Source: Lucinisca nassula (Eukaryota > Mollusca > Bivalvia > Lucinida > Lucinidae). Taken from it: a stretch of DNA of 64,000 nucleotides. The notes beneath the pieces were generated by a model. It saw only the letters and a list, made by a program, of their open reading frames with translations, did not search any database and was not told the origin of the DNA. Both the position numbers and the translations under genes were made by a program. The stretch is from the NCBI GenBank assembly GCA_963580285.1, contig OY757020.1, forward strand, positions 100,381,497 through 100,445,496, read 5' to 3'. Positions 22,455-33,712 of the stretch are shown piece by piece (position 1 is the first letter of the stretch; the number at the start of each line of letters is the position of its first letter).

Positions 22455-23051
22455 ATACTTGGTACAATTGTGGAGAAGATGGAGACGGCGTGTTATGCCT
22501 AAGAACCACAACTCCGGGTATTTGAGTCATCTCCTCTTCCAATATAATAGTATGACCACCTTGTGATCATCATACCTCCATTAGTGATGGTATTTGGTGG
22601 AGATGTACATGAGGTTAAGCAGGAGTGTCGAACTTAGGGTGCCCTGGTTTTTTTTAGTTAGCTCCCCTGACAATATTACCTTGTAATAAAATAGAATGAC
22701 TACCTTGTGATGGCCATAACTCCAATTCCCTTTGAGATGTATTGAATGAACTTGGCACAATTGCATACAAGGTATAGCAGGCATGTCATGCGCAAGAACC
22801 ACAACTCTTGGTGCTGTGGTATCCGAGTTATCACCCCTTTCAATATAACAGTACAACCACCTTGTGAAACCATATCTCCAATACCCTTTGAGACATATTG
22901 ATGGTACTTGGTACAGGTATACATGAGGTTAAGCAGGCGTGTCATGCACAAGAACCACAATTCTGAGTGCTCTGGATTAAGAGTTATCTCCCCTGACAGT
23001 ATAATCTTGTGATGGCTATAACTCCAATACCTTTGAGATATATTGCTAGTA

Positions 23052-23397
23052 CAGTAGAACTTCGATGGCTCGAACACTGATGGCTCGTGTACCATGGATG
23101 AGTCGAACCCATTCTTGAGCCCCTAGCGAAATCCTCTACATAAAAAATAGTGCGGGATAATTAAGGAGATTTTTGTCTTTTATCTTGTAAATGTATGCTG
23201 TGTGTACTCATTAGAATCGCCTCGATGAGGCGATTCTAATGAGTACACACAGCATACATATTCATTATAGAACACCGAAAAGATGTCTAAAAGTATCTCG
23301 CTATGCCTCCTGACAGTAACCTCAGTGGCTCGAACTACCGCTGTCTCGAACAAATTTTCATGGTCCCAAAGGGGTTCGAGCCATTGAAGTTCGACTG
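23052..23397. mobile_element. TA-flanked MITE
   Basis: 346 bp, ends CAGTAGAACTTCGATGGC / (inverted) CAGTCGAACTTCAATGGC, flanked by TA. Contains the hairpin 23197-23266 around CGCCTCGATGAGGCG, the Y-family core. Confidence 0.82.
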
Positions 23398-23768
23398 TAC
23401 TTGCCACAATTGTTGTACTTGTATATAAAAGGTTGAAAAGGAAGAACCACAACTCAGAATACCTGTACTTTGTGCATTGGAAATCTTGGATCTTCATCAT
23501 GTTGAGAAGTGATCCTTTTGTATCATTAGGCGAAGATAGTCTCAATAAACATTATATATACAAAATATACTATGGGCTTACCAGTGTGTTTTAATTCTGG
23601 TGCACTTTCTATTCATGAACAGACTTGGCTTTTGGTTGGGGGATTTGCCATCTCTGATGGCTATTTTTTTTAGAGGAGGAGCCTGATCTGGATCCACATT
23701 ATTTGCAACAGTGACTGTTTAAGTAATCAGCAGAAGACAAAGCAGTTGACAATTTTTTGATTGGCATC

Positions 23769-24001
23769 TTAACCCTTATCCTGCTGCATAAATTAATTAG
23801 GTCACTCCCATTGCTGATTATCAACCAATCAAATTACTTGATATAACAAACTTTTTCAATTCACAAACTGTATGACAGCTTGATCAGGCTCTACACTGTC
23901 TGACATTCACTTTGCAAATTTGTATGAATTCTTGAGATCAAGTAATTTGATTGGCTAAATGGATGTTGCTTAACTAATTTATTCAGCAGGATAAGGGTTA
24001 A
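23769..24001. mobile_element. P1 MITE
   Basis: TTAACCCTTATCCTGCTGC to CAGCAGGATAAGGGTTAA; one core arm is shortened. Confidence 0.78.
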
Positions 24002-24080
24002 ATACTTGGGGTAAGCTGGAGCATGAGAAACCTACAAAATGACCTAAAGCATCACTACTGGTAGTTTAATGAGCTCATAA

Positions 24081-24417
24081 ATCATTAAGAAAACATGTCC
24101 CCGTGAAATAATGGCGTCCAACATGGTGTCAGAAATGACAAATTTTTGGTAAAAATGATAATATCTTTCTTATTTCTCCTTTCAACATAGATTCTGGGTG
24201 CTTGTTAGAACCACCTCAATCAGGCGGCCACAATCTATGTTTTGGGTGCTCGTTAGAACCGCCTCAATGGCTCATTGATGCAGTTCTAACAAGTACCCAC
24301 AATCCATATTTTTGAGCCAAATAAGGCAGATAATGTATACCCCCATAAACCCCACTTTTCTCTGTATAAAGTGGGGTTTAGAGGGGTCTATATTTCACAG
24401 ACTTGTTATTGTGATGG
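24081..24417. mobile_element. Y MITE
   Basis: AACATAGATTCTGGGTGCTCG-type arms are partly duplicated (24188-24300); TAAACCCCACTTTTC at right and GACTTGTTATTGTGATG at the end. Confidence 0.65.
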
Positions 24418-24580
24418 GTAAAAATTTTAACTTTTCATGCAGGTACAATATCGGAGTTGCAGATATTTTTGCTGAGGTAATGGCCAAATATGACCGACTC
24501 GGTATAAGAAGATAGATAGATTAGCTTACTTGCTTTATTATATGATCAACGTTTTTAACAATTATGCTTTCTCAGTAGAT

Positions 24581-25110
24581 CGGCCCCCATCCATCGGGGC
24601 TTGAAGAAATAGATGGGCTGCATGATGCTTCCACGCAGTGCTGAAACCGACCGCACACGGGTACTGGTAAACCGCTTAGAGAATCAAAGTAGAAGTAAAA
24701 CAAGATCAGGTATCGATACAATTAACTTACTCCATCCATCAAAGACACCAAAGGGAAAGAAACACAAACATGAAGCGACCAGACCATAATAGAAACCTAA
24801 ACAAAGGATGGCCATAAGGACAGTTACTTTCCCACAAAATGGCCAAATGGCCATCCAAAATAAAAAGACATAAGTGATACACACAGTGAGTAGTAACAAA
24901 CAACAACATAAACCGCCACAGAAGAACTCTGCTCCGTCAAAGCGGTGCAAGTTGGACCGTCCATGCTTATAAACCCTATTGGTTTCATTGGGTGGCAGGG
25001 CTTGAGATGTCATTTCATCTCATTGTCGGGTAAAAGTCCCACAAATTTGGAAGCAGCGTCTCCAAAATGACCTACCCAGTGTTGATCGGGATGTTAAACC
25101 TCAATTCTCA
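24581..25110 (+). mobile_element. SINE V with X segment
   Basis: V head to about 24680, X segment with AAAATGGCCAAATGGCCATC, V 3' part from 24940 to the tail near 25110. A 109-codon hydrophobic minus-strand frame across it is an artefact of the repeat. Confidence 0.72.
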
Positions 25111-25254
25111 AACAAACAAATTTCTCAGAAGATAAACCTTTTAAAGTCATCAAAATTTCAACCTCACTGAATACCACTGAAAATAGTCTTATCCTTCAGG
25201 AATAAGTATTGCGGTAAATTTACATCGCAGAAGTATTTAACAATTTCACTTGTG

Positions 25255-25508
25255 GTCTTTCGTTTGTGGTGAGATTTTACCTCCCTGTCAACACTATTCA
25301 GTTCATTTTGGAGATGTTGCGTCTGATTATGTGATTACCTGATATTGAGATTAAATGACATCGTAAGCCTGCTAGGATTAAGGAGCTTCAGACTCGCACC
25401 AGTTTTCCTGTAAGTGGTTTGTTTACTAGTTCTCAAGTTCGGTCTGTTTCAGCCCTACATAGAAGCACAATGCAGCCCAATGTATTACTCCAAGCCTCAA
25501 TCGGTGGG
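25255..25508 (-). mobile_element. Diverged SINE V
   Basis: GGTGAGATTTTACCTCCCTG to CAATCGGTGGGGG follows V with many changes and gaps. Confidence 0.55.
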
Positions 25509-25524
25509 GGTGCCTCATATTAGT

Positions 25525-25690
25525 GGTCAAACTTTTAAGCAATATCAGATACACAGTTATTTTTGATGCAGTTGCAAAACCTACTCACTTTTTTTCAGCA
25601 GTATAAAATAAAGCGTATTATATCATCAAAGTTTTAATGGTACATTAACCAACAACATCTTCAGTTTTGTGCAACTTGCCCCTGCGCAAC
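25525..25690. repeat. Z MITE, partial
   Basis: AGTGGTCAAACTTTTAAG and TTTTTTTCAGCAG through GCAACTTGCCCCTG parallel 19850-20053. Confidence 0.45.
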
Positions 25691-26326
25691 AAGCAAAATT
25701 TCCAGTCAAGGCATACTGCCCAGATTCTACATTTGCTGGTCTCTGCATAGCCCAGGGTCTGTAACAGGCTCAAGATTGCAGATTGCTACAATTCTGAGCA
25801 GGCTTATCAGGGTCTTTGCTGGTTGCACAACTCTTGTAGCTGGTTCATATTTTTTTTTTTTCAATTATTGGAAAGCATTGAAAGGGAAACAACCTTGTAA
25901 CTTTAATTGAAAGTTACTGTAGAAAATTGTCTTCACAGGCTTTGATTAGTGGAAAATTCTGCTCCTGAAATACACCGACAATGACATAATTATAATTGAA
26001 AGTAAATGACTACTTCTAATGACCATACAATATTATATGATTTTTTTTAGTTTTGGTTTCAAGATTATTTCACTTATTTCGAGCCGATCATTAATCAGAG
26101 GTGGGCAAAAACTGGAGTACTTGGCATCTCACATTATTATTGAAATGAATGCTGTTTAACATTTGACATATATTTTCAACCATTTTTACAAGGGAGATAA
26201 ATTGTGGCTTTCTTGCGACTTGAACCCTTCTCAATTAGGGGTGAGCTCTTTTAGAAGGAATTTGCTCTGTCAGAGCAAATTCTTTCCTTTAATAGTGGAG
26301 TCCTGACCCAAAGGGAGACTCCAGTT
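25691..26326. other. Unassigned sequence
   Basis: Contains a scrap of the S1 SINE tail (26070-26110, minus). Otherwise nothing recognised. Confidence 0.35.
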
Positions 26327-26615
26327 CATCATGAAAACAGGTCTATGTAATTTTAACCCGCTTAAATCCCACTTTTAATAAAGTACAGCTGGGGTTTACA
26401 GGGGTACAAATTATTTTTTGCATTTCTGCTTAAAAACATAGATTGTGAGTATTAATTAGAACTGCCATGCTGAGGCAGTTCTAACGAGTACCCAAAAATT
26501 GTGTTTTGAGCAGAAATATGAAAAATATCAGAATTTTTTATCTGAAAAAATTCATTTTTTTTGGTGGTAAAATTTTCATTACATTTGAATAGGCATGTTT
26601 TCATAATGAGACATT
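26327..26615. mobile_element. Y MITE
   Basis: Core GAACTGCCATGCTGAGGCAG inside arms AACATAGATTGTGAG / AATTGTGTTTTGAGCAG; subtype with ATAGGCATGTTTTCATAATG end. Confidence 0.65.
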
Positions 26616-27418
26616 TTAGTAATGATATTTGAAGGAGTTGTACTCCATGTATCCATAGATTTGTCATTATGCCCCCAACTTCAAAGAAGTTGTTGCTTTT
26701 GTTTTTGCTTTGTCTGTCCATCTGCGCATTGTTAAAGGATGGACAGATGGACAAACAAAAGCTATATATACTCCTTACATCCGTCTGTCCATCTGTCAGG
26801 CATTATAGGATGTATCATATCACAGAAAACTGGAATTTCGTATGTAGATTGCTTATGAAAAAGTAGCTTGTAAGCAAAATATTTCAAGATCTGCTTGGGC
26901 TAGGTTCTTGAAATTTTGCTTGCTGTTTGGAACTAATGTGAAGATGACCTGATTAAATTTTGATATAATTTTATTAAAAAATGACCAAATTATGCCCCTT
27001 TGTGGACTTAAGCATTTATGCATAGGAAAGGGTAAGCAATATATCTCAAGATACACTTGGGCTAGGCTGTTGAAATTTTGCAGGCTACATGTATTTGGAA
27101 CCAATGTGAAGATGGTCTGATTTAATTTTGGTGTAGTTTTATAAAAAAAAAAAGTAGACCAAATTATGCCCCTTTGTGGACTTAGGCATTTTGGCATAGG
27201 AAAAGCTTGTAAGCAAAAGCTCCCAAGAACTCCTTGGGCTATAGGCTCTTGAAACTGTGCTGGCTGTTTGGAACCAATGTGAAGATGAACTGATTAAATT
27301 TTATGAAAAATTGACCAACATATACCCCTTTATTGACTTAGGCATTTTGGCATAGGAAAAGCTTGTAAGCAAAATATCTCAAGAGGCCCTTCAAATTTTG
27401 CAGGCTGTTTGGAACCTA

Positions 27419-27713
27419 CCGTATTCGCCCTAATTACCGCACATGCTCCCATAAGCGCACACCAAAGCTATTTTTGAAAAGGAAATGCATAAGCGCACAC
27501 TTTACAGTAATCTCTCCTTGAAGCTCTCATAGTAAATCTATAAAAACTTACCATTATTTCTTCCAACCATTAAATATTAGTAAGCATCGTCTTGGAAGCT
27601 GTTGTTTTCGTATCAAGTGTGCACTAATTAGGTAGATTTTTCACCAAGGTTTTATCACACGATTTTGAAAAAACTAAGCGCACGGTGCGGTACGGTAATT
27701 AGAGCGAATACGG
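27419..27713. mobile_element. TA-flanked MITE, CCGTATTCGCCC ends
   Basis: 295 bp. Ends CCGTATTCGCCCTAATTACC and, inverted, CCGTATTCGCTCTAATTACC, flanked by TA inside a C unit. Related copy at 57630-57952. Confidence 0.88.
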
Positions 27714-27976
27714 TATGTGAAAATGACCTGATTAAATTTTGGTGTAATTTATAAAAAATTGACCAAATATCCCCCCTTTGTAAACTTATGCATTTTGGCA
27801 TAGGAAAAGCTTGCAAGCAAAATATCTCAAGAACCTCATGGGCTATAGGCTCTTCAAATTTTGCAGGCTGTTTGGAAGCAATGTGAAGATGAAGATTAAA
27901 TTTTGGTATAATTTTTAAAGGTTTTACGAAATTATGCCCCACTGTGGACTTAGGCATTTTGGCATAGGAAAATATC

Positions 27977-28262
27977 TCACATTACGCAAACACGCCTATA
28001 CAAATACATTGCCACCTTTATCGCCGAAAAAATGAGAAAGTATAGGATGAAAAATTGTGATATTTTTCTTATTTCTGCTCAAAATATAGATTGTGGGCAC
28101 TTGTTAGAACCGCCTCATGGAGGCGGTTCTAACGAGTACCCACAATCTATATTTTAGAGCAGAAATAAGAGAAATAAGGTATACCCCCGGAAACCCCAGT
28201 TTTATTATGTAAAAGTGGGGTTCAAGGGGGTCCAAATTATATAAGCGTGTTTTCGTGATGAG
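27977..28262. mobile_element. Y MITE
   Basis: Ends ATTACGCAAACACGCCTATA / ATAAGCGTGTTTTCGTGATG (inverted). Nearly perfect core hairpin at about 28085-28155 around CCGCCTCATGGAGGCGG. Confidence 0.75.
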
Positions 28263-29179
28263 AACTACATTGGCTAGGCTTTTGAAATTTTGCAGGCTGT
28301 TTGGAACCAGTGTGAAGATCATCTGATTTTACAAAAAAGTGACCATATTATGCCCCTTTGTGGACATAGGCATTTTGGTATCTAGGAAAAGCCTGTAAGC
28401 GAAATATCTCAAGAACCACACAGGTTAGGCTCTTGAAATTTTGTTTCCTGTTTGGAATCAATTTGAAGATTATCTGATTAAATTTTGGAATGATTTTATA
28501 AAAAGTTGACCAAATTATGCCCCTGTGTGGACTTGGGCATTTTGGCCTAGGAAAAGCTTGTTACAAGCAAAATATCTCAAGAACCACTCAGGCTTTTCCC
28601 TGGAAATTATGTAGGCTATTTGGAACCAATATGGAGATGACCTGATTAAATTTTGGTATGATTATATAAAGAAATTGACCAAATATTGCCCCTATTTGGA
28701 CTTGTATAGGCATTTTAAGGGGGGTGGGGTGGGGTTGCAAAATATCTTGAAATTTTAAGATGATCTGATCAAATAGTTTTATAAAAACAAATGACTTAAT
28801 TATTCCCCTTTGCGGACTTGGGCATTTTAACCTTGTAAGCAAGACATCGCTTTGCCTTAAAACTTGACAGAGTGATAGGGAATGCAATGATGAGTAAATG
28901 ACCTGATTAACTTTTAAAACACAATATATTTTTTTTAGCTCACCTGAGCCTTTAGGCTCATAGGTGAGCTTATAGTATAACCATGGTCCGTCGTCCGTCC
29001 GTCCGTCCGTCGTCCGTCCGTCCGTTCATCCACCATTTTCAAAGATCTTCTCCTATACTGCAGGGCCAATCAAAGCCAAATTTCATATGGAGCCTCAGTG
29101 GGATGGGGGAACAAAAGTTTGTTCGCGGGGTCTGGATCACATGACCAAGATGGCCGCCATGCCCATATATGGTAAAAAG

Positions 29180-29408
29180 CCTTCGTGGCCTAGTGGATAA
29201 GAGCGCTGACTCTTAGTCATTAGGTCTCTCACCGCCGTAGGTTCGAGCCTCTCTCGGGCCAAGTGTGAGACGCCAAGTTCTGCAACGGAAGGTCAGGTGG
29301 TTTTTCTCCAGGTACTCCGGTTTTCGCCCACCTCTGATTAACGATTGGCTCGATATGAGTGAAATAATCTTGAAAGGGCCGTAAAACCCAAAACCAAAAA
29401 AAAAAAAA
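29180..29408 (+). mobile_element. SINE S1
   Basis: Head TTCGTGGCCTAGTGGATAAG, tail GGGCCGTAAAACCCAAAACC plus A-run. Target copies AAAAAGCCTTC on both sides; neighbouring D units give the empty site (GGTAAAAAGCCTTAAAAATT near 29870). Confidence 0.85.
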
Positions 29409-30384
29409 GCCTTCAAAAATCTTCTTCTCCAGAACCATAAGGCCAGTGGCCTTGAAACTTGGCATGTAGCATATGGTACTCGGGCCCATCATGGTTTGTA
29501 CAAATGGTGACCCCGGGTTGACCTTGACCTATTTTACAGCAATGTCAAATTTGCCGAAGTAGGCTTTTGCATGGGGCAAAGTGAAAATAATGGATTTATA
29601 GGAAAACCATTGAAGACAGTGTCACCAAAATTTGTAGATCAGGTAAAGTAACTGAATACATGAAGATCTATGGGTCAGAAAGGTCAAGGTCATTCATTGG
29701 CCTTAGACCAAGGTCATTCAGGATCCATATTTCAAACATTTTTTTCTCCAAAACTGCTGAGCCAATTTAAGTGAAATTTAATATGGAGCCTTTGTGAGTT
29801 GAACAAATGAAAAAATGCCAATACGGTCTAGATCACATGACCAAGATGGCCGTCAAGCCTATATATATGGTAAAAAGCCTTAAAAATTCTTCTTCTCCAG
29901 AACCGTAAGGCCAATGGCCTTGAAACTTGGCATGTAGCATATGGTACTCAGGCCCATCATAGTTTGTACAAATGGTGACCCCGAGTTGACCTTGACCTAT
30001 TTTACAGCAATGTCAAATTTGCCGACTTAGGCTTTTGCATGGGAAAAAGTGAAAATAATGGATTTTTAGGAAACCATTGAAGACAGTGTCACCAAAATTA
30101 GTAGATAAGGTAAAGTAGCTGAATACATGAAGATCTATGTGTAAGAAAGGTCAAGGTCATTAATTGACCTTAGAGCAAGGTCACGCAGGTTCCATATTTC
30201 AAACATTTTTTCTCAGAAACTACTGAGCCAATTGAAGTGAAATTCAATATGGAGCCTTTGGGAGTTGAACAAATGAAAAGCTGCCAACATGGTCTAGATC
30301 ACATGACCAAGATGGCCACCACGCCCATATATGGTAAAGAAACTTCGAAATTCTTCATGGAACAACTCTGGTATACTTTTTATG

Positions 30385-30740
30385 CTTGTGACAACTGAAC
30401 TGAAAGGAGAATTTCCAAAATACAATATTAGAAAATAGAAGTGAAGGCAGTGATCAGGAATAGATACAATTAACCCACAGCTCCTATCAGTGACACTAAA
30501 GGGAAAGAAACACAAACATGAAATAACTAGACTCTAATGGAAACATCAATAGTGGAAAGCCAAAAGGACGGTTACTTTCCCACAAAATGGCCAATTGGCT
30601 ATCCAAAATAAAATAATGTAAGCGATACACACACACACACAAAAGACATACCATAACAAAAATAAACCGCGACAGAAGAACCGCCTTGGAAGGGTCAATG
30701 AAATGAATTCCACTAGACCAGTATCTCTCCTAAAATTAAT
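30385..30740. repeat. X segment (V-associated repeat)
   Basis: Third copy of the segment found inside V at 15106-15465 and 24690-24935 (GGGAAAGAAACACAAACATG, ACTTTCCCACAAAATGGCC), here without V ends. Confidence 0.65.
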
Positions 30741-31689
30741 TTAAAAAATAAGCACATAATTTCTAGAATACCGAATTGGAAGGAATATATAATACAAAAT
30801 TGGGGTTAATGCAAAAATTCAATCAAATAGGTCTCATCTGCTTTTTCTGGTCACAAAGTAGATAAAATGCAATGACCAGGAACTGATAAAACAAATTCAC
30901 GTTGTGTCCCAGCCACCATACTGCAAAGAAACACCTCTAATGTAAATGGTATTAAGTAAAACTGTACAAGTGGAAAATCAAGGAGTCAAGTGCTCTTTCC
31001 CAGCACATTGTCAATCAGACATTCCCTAAATAATATGAAAAGTTAAAAAAAATATGACAAATGGAATAAACCATAATGAAAGCATGGCCTTCGAACTGTC
31101 AGAAAGGTAGGAATAGGTGGAAAGTTTTATCATATTGTTAGACATCAAAATTTTGTCCCCACAAGTTGTGTACCCCTGCTCTGAGGCTATATACATATAT
31201 AAAAACATTAAAATGTACACCAGGACCAGGTGTCAGGTGAGCGTTTACAGGACCACTGGTCCTCTGGTATTTTTTTTTTTGGTAATGGCCCTTTGAAAAT
31301 TTCGGCATTTTAACATTGTAAGCAAGATATCTCAAAAACCGTTCAAGCTATTGCCTTGAAACTGGACAGGCTGATAGGGAATGATGAGTAAATGACCTAG
31401 TTAACTTTTGAAAATAATTCTGAATTTTTTTTCTTGAGCTATGGCCCTTTGAACAATTCGGCAATTTAATCTTGTAAGCAGAATATCTCAAAAACTGTTC
31501 AAGCTATTGCATTGAATCTCGACAGGCTGAAAGATAATGTTGAGTAGATGGATGACCTTATCAAATTTAAGAAAAAAAATCTAAAAAATTTGTCTTCAGT
31601 TATGGCCCTTTGAAAATTTTGGCATGTAGGGGCAAACATATGTTTGGGTGCATAGTGTTTTATAAACACCATTTCTAGTTCTGTAAATA

Positions 31690-31950
31690 ACACAACCTCA
31701 GACCTCTTCATTTCGAATTGGACTCCTACAAAATATAATGAGTTTGATTCTTTTCAACTTACAATGGGTAAAGGCTTGTTTTTGCTGACATTTTTTCAGC
31801 TAGAGCATAATACACCCTTCAAAATGTTGAATGCATGCAACAAAGTTTTAGATTGTTGGACCTTATGCTTGTTAAAAAGCAAACAGAAACTGAGATTGAA
31901 CACACAAATGCAATGTCATTTTAATCTGTTTTTCAGTCATGAGACTGGTG
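31690..31950. other. Unassigned sequence
   Basis: No gene or repeat recognised. Confidence 0.35.
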
Positions 31951-31954
31951 CCAT

Positions 31955-32143
31955 TTTACCCTTATCATGCTGAATGTATAAATTTAGCCATACCCATTTC
32001 TGACAATCAGATTACTTGAAATAATGTATTTGTTCAATATATTAACTGCATGACAAACAGTCTAGATCCTGATCAGATGGCTTCTGATCTGGATCTACAC
32101 TGCTTGACAATGGTAGGGATTGTCAGCAGGATAAGGATTTACA
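31955..32143. mobile_element. P1 MITE, degenerate ends
   Basis: TTACCCTTATCATGCTGAA to CAGCAGGATAAGGATTTAC; the terminal TTAA has mutated. Confidence 0.68.
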
Positions 32144-32418
32144 TTACGATAATACACCTGTAGGACATAGTGCATTCTTTCATATCTCCAAAATGACTAC
32201 TCTTCCGATGAAAATCCTTGATATTTTTCTGATTTATACTGCAAACATAGGTTGTGGGTGCTCGTTAGAACTGCCTTATTGAGGTGGTTCTAATGAGCAC
32301 CCACAACCTTTGTCTTGGAGAAGAAATGAGAAAATAATTTATACCCCTGTAAACCCGAGTTTTCTCTATTTTAAGTGGGTTTAAAAGGGTGTTCATTTCA
32401 GGGACTTGTTCACATGAT
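32142..32418. mobile_element. Y MITE
   Basis: CATTACGATAATACACCTG to GGGACTTGTTCACATGATG; arms AACATAGGTTGTGGGTGCTCG and a core reading CTGCCTTATTGAGGTGG. Confidence 0.75.
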
Positions 32419-32494
32419 GATATGGAGTAGAAGCTTGACAAATGTAGCAGCTGAGGCCAGTAAGAAGCTCATTCAGAGCTGCTTCCATCAGCAA

Positions 32495-32651
32495 TTAACC
32501 CATTAAGTACCAGAAATCCCATTTTTGACAGAAAATCCTGTTAGCAAACATTGCAGACCCTGATCAGACGCCGCATTTTGCGGCGTCTGATCTGGGCCTG
32601 CGCTGTTTGCCAGGCTACCCTTTTAGGGGTTTCCCACCATCAATGCGTTAA
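32495..32651. mobile_element. P2-type MITE
   Basis: TTAACCCATTAAGTACC to CATCAATGCGTTAA, perfect core GATCAGACGCCGC / GCGGCGTCTGATC. Confidence 0.78.
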
Positions 32652-32678
32652 AAAGGATATGTTAGATGACTGAGAGAG

Positions 32679-32975
32679 ACCGCCCCCGCCCATAGGGGCT
32701 TGAAGAAATATATGGGCTGCATGATGCTTCCACGCAGAGATGAATCCGGCCCGCACACTAGTACTGGTAAACCGCTTAGAGGATCTAAGCCTGTCCAGGA
32801 ACCACGGTGCGAGGCGGACCGTCCATGCTAATAAACCCTATTGGTTTCATTGGGCGGCAGGGCTTGAGATGTCATTTCATCTCAATGTCGGGTAAAAGTC
32901 CCACAAAATTGGAAGCAACGTCTCCAAAATGACCTTTACAGTGTTGACGGGGACGTTAAACCTTAAATCAAACAA
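32679..32975 (+). mobile_element. SINE V
   Basis: Plus-strand copy; flanks ATGACTGAGAGAG (32666-32678) and ATGACAGAGAGAG (32976-32988), 12 of 13 identical. Confidence 0.88.
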
Positions 32976-33084
32976 ATGACAGAGAGAGAAAGAAAACACT
33001 CCAAGGAACAAAAGATGCTTTATATGAAAAGCTGCCATAAAAATTACATGCTTGATGTGCTGATGATCTTTGCTACATAATTAG

Positions 33085-33710
33085 CTAAATAACAGTTTGA
33101 GATATAACATGGTTTGTAGGTGGATCCAAAAATACATAGATAATAGGAATGAATTTCATTTTTGTGGGTTTTTATCGATGTTTAAACTCCGGCGAATCAC
33201 TTCAGGCTTCATGCTAAGGTTTTGTTTGATTTGAGGTTTAACATCCCCGTCAACACTGTAAAGGTCATTTTGGAGACATTGCTTCCAATTTAGTGGGACT
33301 TTTACCCGACATTGAGATGAAATGACATCTCAAGCCCTGACACCCAATGAAGCCAATAGGGTTTATAAGCATGGACATACACACCTGGGCAGGCTTAGAT
33401 CCTCTAAGCGGTTTACCAGTACTCGTGTGTGGGTGGGTTTCAGCTCTGCATGGAAGCATCATGCAGCCCATCTATTTCTTCAAGCCCCGATGGGTGGGGC
33501 TATTCATGCTAAGGTTGTTAGTGATTCGCCGGAGTTTACATATGGATAAAATCCACAAAAATACATATTAAAATACAAAAAAGGTCATTTTTTCTACCTA
33601 CTTTACACATTTTTGTTTGGATATAAAATGGTTGTTTAACTAATGTTGTTTCTGTGTTTTACCCATAAAAAGTGTTATAAAGAGGCAACAATAATAGAGT
33701 ATATTTAGTT
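33085..33710. mobile_element. Relic of the CTCGTTATAAC transposon family
   Basis: GATATAACATGGTTTG, GTGGATCC and, at right, TTTGGATATAAAATGGTTG match 42880-43090. An inner hairpin TTTAAACTCCGGCGAATCAC / GTGATTCGCCGGAGTTTA is split by SINE V. It lies just downstream of the gene 1 stop. Confidence 0.6.
33222..33502 (-). mobile_element. SINE V
   Basis: Perfect 14-bp duplication TTCATGCTAAGGTT at 33208-33221 and 33503-33516. Confidence 0.9.
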
Positions 33711-33712
33711 AA

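Larger units (their letters stand above)
20276..23672 (+). mobile_element. Element B: tandem-unit element interrupted by a hAT element and a MITE
   Basis: Head TTCCCCGACCGAATAGGTTC with an inverted CCCC/GGGG, (GTCT/GTCC)n, then units of about 150 bp (CCTTGTGATGGCCATAACTC, GAGATATATTGATGGTAC, CAAGAACCACAACTCTGG). Units resume after 22454 and after 23397. The probable 3' end is the hairpin GCCATCTCTGATGGC near 23650 followed by T's. Confidence 0.7.
28937..31268 (+). mobile_element. Element D: tandem-unit element nested in C
   Basis: 5' palindrome AGCTCACCTGAGCC...AGGTGAGCT (28937-28970), (GTCC)n, then two large units of about 470 bp (TTCTTCTCCAGAACC, ACTTGGCATGTAGCATATGG, GGTCAAGGTCATTCATTGG). 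An S1 SINE (29180-29408) and an X segment (30385-30740) lie inside. The 3' end GGTGAGCGTTTACAGGACC then ACTGGTCCTCTGGT mirrors that of element G. Confidence 0.68.
26664..31680 (+). mobile_element. Element C: tandem-unit element carrying nested element D and MITEs
   Basis: Head with inverted CAACTTCAAAGAAGTTG (26677-26693), (GTCC/GTCT)n, then about twelve 155-160-bp units (GCCCCTTTGTGGACTTAGGC, AAAATATCTCAAGAACC, GATGACCTGATTAAATTT) to about 28920. Element D (28937-31268) interrupts; C units resume at about 31280. The 3' hairpin GTGTTTTATAAACAC (31655-31669) is followed by CATTTCTAGTT. Resembles Helentron-associated elements by layout only. Confidence 0.65.

Noticed and set aside
20296..23095. 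Several minus-strand frames with repeated LWFLCMT-type motifs
   Set aside because: Antisense reading of element B's 150-bp units.
24684..25013. 109-codon minus-strand frame with hydrophobic segments resembling a membrane protein
   Set aside because: It runs through SINE V and the X segment; other copies of X break the frame.
26452..27197. Minus-strand frames in the 27-29 kb tandem array sharing residues
   Set aside because: The similarity is that of the underlying 155-160-bp units of element C; stops differ from unit to unit.
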